From Myxosarcina sp. GA_180221_E-2-1-MAG-40_15 (lineage in GTDB: Bacteria > Cyanobacteriota > Cyanobacteriia > Cyanobacteriales > Xenococcaceae), in assembly GCA_020692205.1 (NCBI GenBank), contig JAIMKV010000012.1:1-64000 (forward strand): a stretch of DNA of 64,000 nt. Reading direction: 5' to 3'. Of the stretch, positions 8,238 through 17,770 are shown one piece after another. How positions within the stretch are numbered: position 1 is the stretch's first letter; each line of letters starts with the position of its first letter. A model generated the notes under the pieces. It did no database searches and was not told the DNA's origin. It worked only from the letters and a program-made list of their open reading frames with translations. Position numbers and translations under genes: made by a program.

Positions 8238-11000
8238 ATGCGTATTCCCACAGCTACTTATCGAATTCAATTTCACTCCGAGTTTAACTTTAAGCGCGCT
8301 CAAGAAATTGTTGCATATTTAGCCGAGTTAGGTATTTCCGATCTTTACGCTTCACCTATTTTTGAAGCTTGTCAGGGAAGTACTCATGGTTATGATGTAG
8401 TCAACCCAACTATACTCAATCCTGAACTGGGAACTGAATCAGATTTTACCAATTTAATTGCCGAAATTCACCAACATCAAATGGGATGGTTGCAAGATAT
8501 TGTTCCTAACCACATGGCTTATGATAGTCAAAACTTATGGTTAATGGATGTTTTAGAAAATGGCAAGGATTCTGATTTTTTTGATTTTTTTGATATTAAT
8601 TGGAATCAACCTTATGAAGAAATGCACGGACGAGTACTTGCTCCTTTATTAGGCGATTTTTATGGGAATTGTTTAACAAGAGGTGAAATTAAGCTTGACT
8701 ATAGTGAACAAGGTTTATTAATTAATTACTTTGACTTAAAATTGCCAGTAAAGATTGAGTCTTATTTAACTTTTATTACTCATAATTTGGGTGCATTAGC
8801 GCGACAAATAGGTCGTCAACATCCTGATTTTATTAAGTTTTTAGGAATTTTATATTTACTAAAAAATATTCCTGAAGAAACCAAAGGAAAAGAGCGTTAC
8901 GATCAAATAAATTTTGTTAAAAGTCTCATTTGGGAAACTTATCGACAAAATCCTATGGTAGAAAATTTTATTCAAAACAACCTGAAAGCATTTAATGGTG
9001 AAGTAGAACAGCCTGAAAGCTTTGATTTACTAGACAGCTTGCTTTCTGAACAATTTTATCGGTTATCGTTTTGGAAAGTTGGTGCAGAGGAAATTAATTA
9101 TCGTCGATTTTTTACTGTTAATGAATTAATTTCTGTCAAAGTAGAAGATTTAAAAGTATTTAATAAAACTCACGAATTAATTAGTCGCTTAATTGCTGAA
9201 AACAAATTTACGGGATTACGAATTGATCATATCGATGGGTTATATAACCCTGCTGAATATCTAACTAGATTAAGAGAAAAAACAGGAGATGTTTATATCA
9301 CTGTCGAAAAAATTCTCGAATTAACTGAAGAATTACCGCCACATTGGCAAATTCAAGGTACGAGCGGTTACGAATTTCTCAATTATGTTAACGGTATATT
9401 TTGCTATTCAGATAATGAATCAGAATTTAATCATATTTATACTCGTTTTACTGGTTTCAAAGCTACTTATGAAGATTTAGTTTATGAAAAAAAAGGTTTA
9501 ATCTTAGAAAAAAACTTAGCAGGAGATCTGGAAAATTTAGCTCAAATTCTTAAAAAAATTGCCTCTCGTACAAGAGAAGGCAGTGATTTTACTACCTATG
9601 GTTTAAAAAAAGCTTTATTTGAGGTATTAGTTCTTTTTCCTGTTTATCGTACCTATATTGATGCCAATGGCATTGGAGAGATAGATAAGAAATATGTTAT
9701 TCAAACTATAAAAACTGCTAAGAAAAAAGCACCTTTACTAATTAACGAATTTAATTTTATCCAAAAAATACTACTTCTAGAATACGAAGACTTTAGAAGT
9801 AAAACTCAACGTGAAGAATGGCTGCATTTTGTTATGAGAGCGCAACAGTTGACAGGACCATTAATGGCGAAAGGGGTTGAAGATACGCTTTTATATGTTT
9901 ATAACCGATTACTGTCATTAAATGAGGTTGGCGGCAACCCCAGTCACTTTGGGATCGAGCTTGATTTATTTCATCAATTCAATCAAAATAAAGTCAAAAA
10001 TTGGCTTCATGGAATGAACACAACTGCTACCCATGACACCAAAAGGGGTGAGGATATACGAGCAAGATTGAATGTCCTCTCAGAGATACCAAATGAATGG
10101 TCAAAGCAAGTAAATCAATGGCGAGAAATCAATCAAGCTTATAAACAAGCTGGTATTCCCGATGCCAATGATGAATACTTCTTTTATCAGACTTTATTAG
10201 GTACTTTTCCTTTAGAAGAAAATCAATTAGCTGACTTTCCTAGCAGAATTAAAGATTACATTCTTAAAGCAGTCAGAGAAGCAAAAGTTCATACAGCTTG
10301 GTTGCGTCATGATGAAGAATATGAACAAGCATACTTTAGCTTTATCGATCAAGTTCTAGAAACAGAAGAATCTGATTTCTGGCAACAGTTTCGCCCCTTT
10401 CAAAAACAAATAGCTGAATACGGTATTTATAACTCCCTGTCCCAAGTATTAATTAAAAATACTGCACCTGGCATACCAGATCTATATCAAGGCGCAGAAT
10501 TATGGGAATTAAGCTTAGTCGATCCTGATAATCGTCGTCCTGTAAATTATCAAAAAAGAATGGATTGGTTACAGGAGATCAAAGAAAAAAGTAACCAAGA
10601 TATTCTGCAATTAATTAAAGAACTGATTGCAACTAAAGAAAATGGTAAAATAAAACTTTTCTTGACTCATCAGTTATTAAAAGCCAGACAAGAATATGCA
10701 GAAATATTTCAAAATTGCGATTATCAACCAATAGAAATTACTGGAAAATATCACAATCATTTTATTGCCTTTACTAGAAACTATGAAGATCAAACCTTAG
10801 TTGCGATCGCGCCTCGTTTTTTAACTGGAATCATCGAACCAGGACAACTTCCTTTTGGTATTGAAGTATGGGAAGATACCAGTCTCAAGTTAGTTGAAAA
10901 AAATTGGCATAATCTGATAGACAATCAAACAATAGTCGGAGAAAACCTGGCAGTCGGTAAGATTTTACAGAACTTTTCCGTTGCTTTATTAATTGGCTAA
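8238..11000 (+). CDS. treY: Maltooligosyltrehalose synthase (TreY)
   Basis: TreY rearranges the reducing-end alpha-1,4 bond of maltooligosaccharides to alpha,alpha-1,1, producing the TreZ substrate. The start RIPTATYRIQFHSEF is typical of the family. The GH13 regions QDIVPNHMAYD, GLRIDHIDGLYNP and TVEKILE follow in order. MAKGVEDTLLYVYNRL and ATHDTKRGEDIRARL are further TreY hallmarks. Length of 920 residues fits. With TreZ it forms the two-step route from glycogen-type glucans to trehalose, a desiccation and salt protectant in cyanobacteria. The short gap to treZ suggests one transcript. Tandem heptamers fill the region just before the start. Confidence 0.96.
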   Translation: MRIPTATYRIQFHSEFNFKRAQEIVAYLAELGISDLYASPIFEACQGSTHGYDVVNPTILNPELGTESDFTNLIAEIHQHQMGWLQDIVPNHMAYDSQNLWLMDVLENGKDSDFFDFFDINWNQPYEEMHGRVLAPLLGDFYGNCLTRGEIKLDYSEQGLLINYFDLKLPVKIESYLTFITHNLGALARQIGRQHPDFIKFLGILYLLKNIPEETKGKERYDQINFVKSLIWETYRQNPMVENFIQNNLKAFNGEVEQPESFDLLDSLLSEQFYRLSFWKVGAEEINYRRFFTVNELISVKVEDLKVFNKTHELISRLIAENKFTGLRIDHIDGLYNPAEYLTRLREKTGDVYITVEKILELTEELPPHWQIQGTSGYEFLNYVNGIFCYSDNESEFNHIYTRFTGFKATYEDLVYEKKGLILEKNLAGDLENLAQILKKIASRTREGSDFTTYGLKKALFEVLVLFPVYRTYIDANGIGEIDKKYVIQTIKTAKKKAPLLINEFNFIQKILLLEYEDFRSKTQREEWLHFVMRAQQLTGPLMAKGVEDTLLYVYNRLLSLNEVGGNPSHFGIELDLFHQFNQNKVKNWLHGMNTTATHDTKRGEDIRARLNVLSEIPNEWSKQVNQWREINQAYKQAGIPDANDEYFFYQTLLGTFPLEENQLADFPSRIKDYILKAVREAKVHTAWLRHDEEYEQAYFSFIDQVLETEESDFWQQFRPFQKQIAEYGIYNSLSQVLIKNTAPGIPDLYQGAELWELSLVDPDNRRPVNYQKRMDWLQEIKEKSNQDILQLIKELIATKENGKIKLFLTHQLLKARQEYAEIFQNCDYQPIEITGKYHNHFIAFTRNYEDQTLVAIAPRFLTGIIEPGQLPFGIEVWEDTSLKLVEKNWHNLIDNQTIVGENLAVGKILQNFSVALLIG

Positions 11001-11142
11001 ATAAATTTAAAAGCTGTTACTCAAGCTAAATTTTACCCATAAACAAGTATTTTGACTCAGTAAAGGCTTGAAAAATATCCGCACAGCCCATAATTTCAAC
11101 ATCACTAGCAAGACAATCAAGGCAAGAAAATAAACTACTGTT

Positions 11143-11955
11143 ATGGTAACCAATGTAGTAATTCCTAATATTTATAATGTTAGTCTAGTCGCTTTTTATG
11201 GTAGCAAACCTCCAGAATTAGTTACTTTAATTCAAATGCTGCAAGATTGTTTAGCAAATCATCAATTAATTCAAAATAAATTTATTCCCTATCGACTAGA
11301 ACAAATTCATGGGACAATTATTGGCTGTGAAGGATTTAAAACCGAGTCAGGAATAATTAGCAAATGGTTTTACGAACACAGACAAGAAACTAGATATATA
11401 AATTTTTCTGGTTTAATTAATTATCTTCAGCAGCAAGTTAATTTACCTTTAAATATTCGCTTTGGCGGATACGATCGCCACACGAACTATAATTTTATTA
11501 GTCGTGATCAACATTTGTATTTTCGTTCTTTTCAACTCCAGCCAACAGAAGAGCAAACTATACCTGTATTAATTGGTTGGTCATGGAATAATAATGCTAT
11601 TTCTTTAGCAATAGATCATCTACGTTGTGATTTACAACAATTCAATCTGCTGCATAAATATCATGCAATGCCTAATACAATGGACAATGATTTTTATCTA
11701 CGTTTGGGAACAATTAACGGTAAATTAAACTCTGAAGAGATAAATGCGATCGCTACTGATCTTCGCAATATTCTTGAAGCTCAACCTGCTTTATCTGTAA
11801 TGATTAATCTAAATAACTTAGCTTTTGCTCAATATCAAGATTTGACCCTCCCCCCAACTACAACTAAAATAATTCCTGTTGCGGAAATAACTGCTAATAA
11901 ACTCAAACGAATATATTATAGTCCGATAAATACTAATTTAAAATCAGAAATTTAA
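11143..11955 (+). CDS. Hypothetical protein (270 aa)
   Basis: A soluble protein without signal peptide or membrane helix. The N-terminal half contains HGTIIGCEG near residue 58, an H-x-T motif after a strand-like segment, loosely recalling 2H phosphoesterases. No convincing second H-x-T/S motif is seen (nearest candidate is IDHLRCD near residue 159). It lies about 140 bases after treY and just before a sugar-nucleotide reductase gene, all on the plus strand, so it may belong to the trehalose transcription unit. One HIP1 site lies within it, as in host genes. Family not recognised; the 2H idea is weak. Confidence 0.6.
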   Translation: MVTNVVIPNIYNVSLVAFYGSKPPELVTLIQMLQDCLANHQLIQNKFIPYRLEQIHGTIIGCEGFKTESGIISKWFYEHRQETRYINFSGLINYLQQQVNLPLNIRFGGYDRHTNYNFISRDQHLYFRSFQLQPTEEQTIPVLIGWSWNNNAISLAIDHLRCDLQQFNLLHKYHAMPNTMDNDFYLRLGTINGKLNSEEINAIATDLRNILEAQPALSVMINLNNLAFAQYQDLTLPPTTTKIIPVAEITANKLKRIYYSPINTNLKSEI

Positions 11956-12009
11956 CGAGTAATTTTCTAGATTTTTATTAACTTAAAAAGTATTATTTAA
12001 GTATTCAAA

Positions 12010-12894
12010 ATGAAAAAATTATTAGTAACAGGTGCAAGTGGTTTTTTAGGCTGGAACTTGTGTCAATCTGCTCAAGCAAACTGGCAAGTATACGGCACTT
12101 ATTGTAGCCATGAAGTAACAATACCTGGGGCAACTTTAACCAAGATAGATTTAAAAGATTTTGTTGCATTAAAGCAATTATTTACCGAAATTAAACCTGA
12201 TGCAGTAATTCATACGGCGGCTGCTTCCAAACCAAATTTTTGTCAAACCCATCGCGAGGAAGCTTATGCAATTAACGTTACTGCTGCGGTGAATATTGCT
12301 CGTTTGTGTAGTGAACGCAATATTCCCTGTGCATTTACCTCTACCGATTTGGTTTTTGATGGCAAAAATCCTTGGTATCAAGAAACCGATTCTGTTTGTC
12401 CCATAAATTATTACGGCGAACAAAAAGCGATCGCCGAACAGAAAATGAGTGAGATCTATCCTGCGATCGCGCTTTGCCGAATGCCTTTGATGTTTGGGTT
12501 AGCTTCTCCTGTTTCTCCTAGCTTTCTTCAGGGTATGGTGAGTAATTTAAAAGCTGGTAAAGCAATAAGTCTATTTATCGACGAATTTCGCACTCCTGCA
12601 AGTGCTACGACTGCATCGCAAGGATTATTGTTAGCCTTAGAAAAGCCAGTACAGGGAATATTACACTTGGGAGGCAAAGAAAGAATATCTCGCTATGATT
12701 TTGGCTTACTGCTAGCTAATATTCTGCAATTACCCACAGATTTAATTAAGCCAGGCAAACAGTCAGATGTAGTTATGGTAGCACCGCGATCGCCTGACAC
12801 TTCTTTAGATAGCAGCAAGGCTTTTGCCTTAGGTTATCAACCTTTATCTTTAAAACAAGAGATGAACAAGATCTTATGTTCGATTAACACCTAA
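12010..12894 (+). CDS. SDR-type sugar-nucleotide reductase, RfbD-like
   Basis: An extended short-chain dehydrogenase of 294 residues. The N-terminus KKLLVTGASGFLGWNL holds the glycine-rich NAD(P)-binding motif. TSTDLVFDGKNPWYQETD and YYGEQKAIAEQ, with the catalytic Tyr-xxx-Lys, follow the pattern of dTDP-4-dehydrorhamnose reductases (RmlD/RfbD). The other rhamnose genes are absent here, so the exact substrate is open. It lies 54 bases after the hypothetical gene ending at 11955. A role in surface polysaccharide precursor synthesis is inferred. Confidence 0.8.
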   Translation: MKKLLVTGASGFLGWNLCQSAQANWQVYGTYCSHEVTIPGATLTKIDLKDFVALKQLFTEIKPDAVIHTAAASKPNFCQTHREEAYAINVTAAVNIARLCSERNIPCAFTSTDLVFDGKNPWYQETDSVCPINYYGEQKAIAEQKMSEIYPAIALCRMPLMFGLASPVSPSFLQGMVSNLKAGKAISLFIDEFRTPASATTASQGLLLALEKPVQGILHLGGKERISRYDFGLLLANILQLPTDLIKPGKQSDVVMVAPRSPDTSLDSSKAFALGYQPLSLKQEMNKILCSINT

Positions 12895-12966
12895 ATCTTG
12901 CCTGTGACCGCATTCGGCAGTAAATTAATTAAATTGACTCAGTGGCTTTTAGAGGGCTTTGACTGC

Positions 12967-13263
12967 CTAACTAAATAAACCTTCTACACTTTGTCGGAAG
13001 GCAATCAAAGCATAGGTTTCGGGGAACTGAGCTAGCTTTTCGAGCAACTGGTCAGATATCTCTGGTGTCACAATAGTTTTAACTTCAATATTGGTGTTAT
13101 AGCCAGCCATATCTCCCGTGCGTCTACCATGACTACCTGCACCCTGCACTGGCACAATTGTATAGCCAGAGACACCTAATGTGGTGAGTAACTTAATGAG
13201 ACGATCCTGCAATACGGCTTCGCCTACAATTGTGACGAGAATACCTTGATTAAAAGAAGACAT
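12967..13263 (-). CDS. PII-like (GlnB-fold) signalling protein
   Basis: A 98-residue protein starting MSSFNQGILVTIVGEAVL. The pattern of GEAVLQDRLIKLLTTLGVSGYTIVPV followed by a Gly/Arg-rich loop (GAGSHGRRTGD) and a strand IEVKTIV matches the PII fold: first strand-helix-strand, T-loop region, second strand. The LIAF-type final strand is present. It is shorter than true GlnB and lacks the uridylylated/phosphorylated T-loop sequence of GlnB. PII-like proteins usually bind an adenine nucleotide and control a transporter or enzyme, but none is adjacent. The start at 13263 is preferred over an upstream in-frame codon because the extra residues are not family-like. Confidence 0.65.
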   Translation of the reverse strand: MSSFNQGILVTIVGEAVLQDRLIKLLTTLGVSGYTIVPVQGAGSHGRRTGDMAGYNTNIEVKTIVTPEISDQLLEKLAQFPETYALIAFRQSVEGLFS

Positions 13264-13522
13264 ATAAAACTCCGATTTCGTACACACTAAAGCTACTGAT
13301 AAGCAATAATCAAGTTAACCTAAAAATCTAAGGAATCTGTGAGGAAGAAGCCTGAAGACCCTGTTTTCATCAAAGTTATTTACGTAGCTATCATCATAAG
13401 TTTGGCTGCATCAAAGATTTATTTCTAATATGGACAGCAGAATCAATAAGTATTTTCAGACAACAGAAAATATTGAACTAGAATAATTGCCTAACAAACC
13501 AACTAATAAAGCTGGCGTTTGA

Positions 13523-14572
13523 TTACATAAATTGCTTCTTGATAAAAGGAGAAGTCATTGCTGCAAGAAGACTACCGTAATCTAAATTGAAATCTACTCC
13601 CACTCCCACCTTTAAACCAAAGTGCTTGCTGTCGATCACAACATGATCGCTACTAGAACCGAGTATTTCCATACTGCGAGCGCAAGTTAAGCCAGAGATC
13701 AGCGTATCTTGTTTGCCCAAAGCAATAATTGCTCTGTTGTGAATACCGCGATCGCGAAAGACAGGAACATTACCAAAGGCATCTTGGCAAACTTCTCCAA
13801 AGGGGATAGAAGGTTTTACTTTTGATTCGATAACTTCGGCAATCAACTTAAAAGCATTGGTATGTAATTGGGGAATGGCTTGGCGGTTAACAGTTCCACA
13901 TCCCAAGAGAATTGATTCTCCCACACGCAAATTGTTAATGCGCCCGATTTCGGGTGCAGATTTATACCATTCATAATTAGCGGAATTTCCTCCAGAAATT
14001 AAAGATAGACCGATTGGAAATTTCTGTTCCACCGCATCAGTTAATTCTGATAATTGCCGCATTTTTGGCTCGTCAGGCTTAATTCCCCCATAACAAGCCA
14101 AATTACAACCAAGTCCTACTATCTTGATATAAGGTAAGGAAAGAACTTGTTCAATAAATGGAAAAAGATCGCGGGGAAGTATACCCTCTCGCAGATCGCC
14201 CATTTCCACCATTAAAATTATTTGATGAATTTTATGCTGTATCTTGGCATAATGGTCAAGTTCCTTAATCGTCTCAATTTCTGTGTTCAGGCTAATATCT
14301 ACATCTTCAACAACAAATTTTGCTTGACTTAAGGCGGTGCGAAGCAAAACAAAGCGAGTCGATATTCTCGCAATCTTCATCTTTTGGATGTTTTCTAAGC
14401 GAGAATCGGCAATAAACTTTACGCCGCCTCGAATCATTGCCTCAGCAATTAAAGGCTCTCCCAGTACTGCTTTAGAAACTCCCATTAAAGAAATTCCCCT
14501 TTGCCCATAAAGTTGACATAACATCCGAGCGTTATGCTGTATTTTGGCTAGAGAAATTTCTATTCTTGGCAT
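13523..14572 (-). CDS. PLP-dependent amino-acid racemase (alanine/ornithine racemase family)
   Basis: An alanine-racemase N-terminal barrel type enzyme. PRIEISLAKIQHNARML opens the first strand. SLMGVSKAVLG carries the PLP lysine, and ADSRLENIQKMK follows. EMGDLREG and the GGNS motif near residue 200 contact cofactor phosphate in this family. Length (349 residues) and order of motifs fit the ornithine/alanine racemase-like branch. A start four codons upstream (14584) is equally possible. The gene lies 24-36 bases downstream of a DUF1611 gene on the same strand. The pairing suggests a D-amino-acid pathway, but the substrate cannot be read from sequence. Confidence 0.82.
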   Translation of the reverse strand: MPRIEISLAKIQHNARMLCQLYGQRGISLMGVSKAVLGEPLIAEAMIRGGVKFIADSRLENIQKMKIARISTRFVLLRTALSQAKFVVEDVDISLNTEIETIKELDHYAKIQHKIHQIILMVEMGDLREGILPRDLFPFIEQVLSLPYIKIVGLGCNLACYGGIKPDEPKMRQLSELTDAVEQKFPIGLSLISGGNSANYEWYKSAPEIGRINNLRVGESILLGCGTVNRQAIPQLHTNAFKLIAEVIESKVKPSIPFGEVCQDAFGNVPVFRDRGIHNRAIIALGKQDTLISGLTCARSMEILGSSSDHVVIDSKHFGLKVGVGVDFNLDYGSLLAAMTSPFIKKQFM

Positions 14573-14608
14573 AAACGCTTTCATATATTTTGTGGCAATC
14601 TTTGACGT

Positions 14609-15730
14609 TCACCCTGTCGTTAATAGAGGAAGTGTCTGAGAACTATTATTTTTGTTTTGTCGCTTAAAAGTAGGGAAAAGATTTCCTAAGGCACTGATCA
14701 ATTTTGAACAGCCATAGGTCAAGACATCTGTAGTTGGCAATAAAAGACGCTCTTCATAGCCTTTGATAGTTTTCTGAATTTCTGTTGCGCTCAGATTTTC
14801 ATGACTTAAGGCGATCGCCAAAACTGGGGATTGGGAAATCGCTTCAATTAAAAGAATTTCACTGACAATAGTTGGCATAAGTAAATCTGGAAAATCACAG
14901 CGAAACTTTCTCCCAGGGGGATGCTGAAGAATAATTCCATCAGGCATACTGCCTTTTAAAATACCGACTGAACTCATAAAAGCAGGATGAGAGACGGAAC
15001 TTTGTCCTTCCACTAAAATAATATCGGGGCTTTCTTGTTCAAAAGCTCGAACAACGGCATTTTCTATTTCCCCAATTACAAATTGAGATACCAGCGCATC
15101 GATCGTTACACCATAAGTAAACCCTTGCATTAAACCAGTTTGACCCGTGGCAACCAACACCGATTTAATTCCCGAATTGTTTAAGGCTTGGTTTAATTCC
15201 ACTGCGGTAGTCATTTTTCCACAGGCGCAATCAGTACCTAACACCGCAATTACAGGCACATTCACTTTGGCAATTTGTCCTGTAAAGACATGGAGGTCTT
15301 TTAATTTCGGCGGTTTTCTAATATCTTGAATTTCAATTCCGCATTGAGCAGCCATTTCGCTAAATTCGCTATCTTCAGAAAAAAACTGATGAAGACCATT
15401 AATAATATCCATCCCTTTGCTCATTGCTTCTAAGATTAAAGCTCTTTCGTCTAGGGGTATGGTGGCCTCTAAAGGGGCTTTGCCGTAGATATAGCAATCA
15501 GGAATGTTGGCTAATTTAGCTAAAGCCGACTCTAAATTGGCAAAAATAGGAATATAGTTCTGTTTATTGTCTAATTGTTCTCCCGCATCTTTACCCGCTA
15601 AGGAACTATCAATTACGCCGACAATATCATAGATTTGGGAATGCCGAACTAAACCTGCTGCGGTTTTACCGTCTATTAAGCCAAATTGATTTTCGCAGTA
15701 AACCAAAGCTGTTTTTTTGGCGATCAACAT
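14609..15730 (-). CDS. DUF1611 protein (DgcN-like)
   Basis: A 373-residue protein with an N-terminal Rossmann-like half (residues 1-150) and a C-terminal P-loop-like half beginning VIAVLGTDCACGKMTT (residues 160-175). ILVEGQSSVSHPAF and LQHPPGRK are conserved elements of DUF1611 proteins. One studied member, DgcN, is reported to act in D-glutamate metabolism as an N-acetyltransferase; others sit next to dipeptide epimerases. Here the partner is an amino-acid racemase 24-36 bases downstream. Conversion or modification of a D-amino acid is the working inference. It ends about 30 bases before an interspersed repeat. Confidence 0.75.
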   Translation of the reverse strand: MLIAKKTALVYCENQFGLIDGKTAAGLVRHSQIYDIVGVIDSSLAGKDAGEQLDNKQNYIPIFANLESALAKLANIPDCYIYGKAPLEATIPLDERALILEAMSKGMDIINGLHQFFSEDSEFSEMAAQCGIEIQDIRKPPKLKDLHVFTGQIAKVNVPVIAVLGTDCACGKMTTAVELNQALNNSGIKSVLVATGQTGLMQGFTYGVTIDALVSQFVIGEIENAVVRAFEQESPDIILVEGQSSVSHPAFMSSVGILKGSMPDGIILQHPPGRKFRCDFPDLLMPTIVSEILLIEAISQSPVLAIALSHENLSATEIQKTIKGYEERLLLPTTDVLTYGCSKLISALGNLFPTFKRQNKNNSSQTLPLLTTG

Positions 15731-15760
15731 TAAGTTTATTTTCCTAGATTAATTTTAAAA

Positions 15761-15811
15761 TAACGAAGTCGAAGTGGGCTGCCGTTCTTTTAGGGCGGAG
15801 TACCGTTCACT
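15761..15811 (+). repeat. Interspersed repeat (tactccgccctaaa family), intergenic copy
   Basis: Contains cgaagtcgaag and tttagggcggagtac, matching the reverse complement of the copy at 44800-44855 over most of its length. The 343-base gap 15731-16073 around it otherwise holds AT-rich DNA and a palindrome at 15930-15947. No gene is seen in that gap. Confidence 0.65.
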
Positions 15812-15929
15812 CTAAAGACAATTAGGAAACTATCAAATTAGCCAAGCCAGATATAACAAATAGGAAGAGGATATTAACCCAAATCAATTAAAAATATCTT
15901 CTCAATCAAAAGTGTAGAGATTTAGATTT

Positions 15930-15947
15930 AGATTTAGATCTAAATCT
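15930..15947. repeat. 18-base perfect palindrome
   Basis: The sequence agatttagatctaaatct is self-complementary and follows two further gattta units, making a small tandem and inverted block. It lies about 200 bases upstream of the DUF1611 gene start and about 125 bases from the end of the 82-residue gene. A regulator site is possible but unsupported. Confidence 0.35.
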
Positions 15948-16073
15948 GTAAATAGTTTGGTGAAATATTTTTTTTGCTTGCACTATTCATCTTAACTATT
16001 AATTCCATATCTTAATCCCCAAAAGATACAATACTTATTCAGAGAATTAATTTAATTTTTAACGACACAATTC

Positions 16074-16322
16074 TCATTTTTCTGATTGATAAAGAGACTC
16101 TTGAAATTCTCGACCCATCAAACTGCCAAATTGTGACCAACCCATATTAGGGGTTTTAGATAAATTGGATTTAATTCGTTCCAGTTTTTTTCTCAATCCC
16201 ATTAATTCTGTGGCGTTAGGAGGCAAAATTTCACTATAAGCTGATGCTAATTCTTCATTAGTTGCCGTATTGAAATTAATCGATTCTCCGACGGTAATTA
16301 GATTACGAACGATAGGCAACAT
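16074..16322 (-). CDS. Hypothetical protein (82 aa)
   Basis: A small soluble protein with predicted helices, beginning MLPIVRNLITVGESINF and ending REFQESLYQSEK. There is no signal peptide, metal-binding cluster or membrane helix. The middle contains PPNATELMGLRKKLERIKS, an amphipathic helix candidate. The gene stands alone between a repeat-containing gap and the outer-membrane-type gene. The family is not recognised, but composition and codon pattern look like a real coding sequence. Confidence 0.5.
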   Translation of the reverse strand: MLPIVRNLITVGESINFNTATNEELASAYSEILPPNATELMGLRKKLERIKSNLSKTPNMGWSQFGSLMGREFQESLYQSEK

Positions 16323-16543
16323 ATTATTTTTCTCGGTTATTTACTTCAAAAAAACTAATACTCTGTTTAGTCATACAGAGGTTAAAAGTTTAATTAGATA
16401 ATACTTATTCTAAGCGAAATTTTCAATTTATTTTCAGTTGTTTAATTGTGGGTTAATTTTTTCATCTAGATTGATCTAAGCAAATGCAATCTGGTTTCAG
16501 GCTGGGAAGCTAATCAAATAGTTGCGTAGACTATGATCGTTGG

Positions 16544-17296
16544 TCAAAATAAAAGTTCCAAGTTAATCCCAGCACGACTATCGTTATTTTCGATTGAATT
16601 TTGCCATTCCAAATCTGTAGATAACCGCAGTTGAGACATAACAGCATAGCCTACAGATAAAGAAGTAATACCAACTTCTTGGCTACTGCCTGGAGAAATA
16701 AAGCTTTGGGACAAAGAAACGTCTCCTGCGCCAGTGCGCGAAAAAGCCAGCATCAATCTTAAACCAACGTGCAGCCCGTCAGTATTAAAGTCATTGCTTT
16801 GAACGTAACGATAACCAACTAGAGGAGCAATGTTGATATAGTTACCCAAAGGTAATAAGAAATAGTGCAAATCTGCGCCAATGGCACTGCGTTGCGAAGC
16901 CATGCCGTTAGGCTTATCGCCGTTAAATGCTGATTGATAATCGGCACTAATAGTTAAACCAGTACGCTTAATAAATATATCTTCAATGCCGATATTGATT
17001 CCTACTGCATCATTACCAGGAAAAACAGTAAAACCAAGGCGTAAACGCGTCCGAAAACTAGGATCGTGTCGAATGTCTTCTCGAACATCAGGGACTTCTT
17101 TTAACCAACGTTGCAGTGTCGGACTTTCTTGAATCACGCGCTCGGGTATATCTAAGCGTTCGTTGACAGAATTAGCTGGCATATCTAAATCTGTGTCGGC
17201 TTCTTGAGCAATGACGGGAAGGTTGACAAGGCTAGTCAAAGCGATTTGCCAACCAAAGCTAATCGATAAAAGCTTGAAAAACTTAATGGCGTTCAA
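16544..17296 (-). CDS. Exported, predicted outer-membrane beta-barrel protein
   Basis: A signal peptide is visible (hydrophobic residues about 9-28, cleavage near VIAQE at 29-32). An acidic linker follows, including DMPANSVNERLDIPER. From residue 83 on, short alternating amphipathic strands appear (LRLGFTVFPGND, GLTISADYQSAF, IAPLVGYRYVQS, LSVGYAVMSQLRLS). The last residues, AGINLELLF, end in a phenylalanine, as is usual for barrel proteins recognised by BamA. Length is 250 residues, enough for an 8-12 strand barrel. The transported or bound substrate is unknown. It is a single-gene unit by spacing. Confidence 0.65.
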   Translation of the reverse strand: MNAIKFFKLLSISFGWQIALTSLVNLPVIAQEADTDLDMPANSVNERLDIPERVIQESPTLQRWLKEVPDVREDIRHDPSFRTRLRLGFTVFPGNDAVGINIGIEDIFIKRTGLTISADYQSAFNGDKPNGMASQRSAIGADLHYFLLPLGNYINIAPLVGYRYVQSNDFNTDGLHVGLRLMLAFSRTGAGDVSLSQSFISPGSSQEVGITSLSVGYAVMSQLRLSTDLEWQNSIENNDSRAGINLELLF

Positions 17297-17353
17297 AAAT
17301 TTACCCTGAATTTTCTTTAGCCAATGTAGCTTAAATCACTGCTAGATCATTAA

Positions 17354-17770
17354 TCATTTTGACGCTTCGGGACTAAACTTCAAAGATACACCGTTCATAC
17401 AATAACGTTGTCCTGTAGGTTTAGGTCCATCATTAAATACATGACCCAAATGACCGCCACAGCGACTACAATGTACTTCTATTCTGGTCATAAATAAAGA
17501 GCGATCTGTAGTAGTATCGATCGCCTCGTCTAAAGGTTGGTAAAAACTAGGCCATCCTGTACCACTATCAAACTTGGTTTCAGAAGTAAATAGAGGTTGA
17601 CCACAGCCAGCACAGAGATATGTACCGTCGTCATAAACTTTGTCTAAAGGACTTGTGCCTGCTCTTTCTGTACCATGTTTACGTAACACTTTGAACTGTT
17701 CGGGAGTTAAAGATTCTTTCCACTCCTGCTCGGTTTTTTGAATTTCGTATTGATTTTTTGAAGTTGCCAT
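17354..17770 (-). CDS. msrB: Peptide-methionine (R)-S-oxide reductase
   Basis: MsrB reduces methionine-R-sulfoxide in proteins. The two zinc-binding CxxC pairs are CAGC and [15 protein letters not shown] lies between them, and [12 protein letters not shown] is followed by RYCMNG with the catalytic Cys near the C-terminus. Length is 138 residues, a stand-alone MsrB without fused MsrA. The cytoplasmic form fits because no signal peptide is seen. Neighbours are unrelated; role in oxidative stress repair follows from the family. Confidence 0.95.
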   Translation of the reverse strand: MATSKNQYEIQKTEQEWKESLTPEQFKVLRKHGTERAGTSPLDKVYDDGTYLCAGCGQPLFTSETKFDSGTGWPSFYQPLDEAIDTTTDRSLFMTRIEVHCSRCGGHLGHVFNDGPKPTGQRYCMNGVSLKFSPEASK

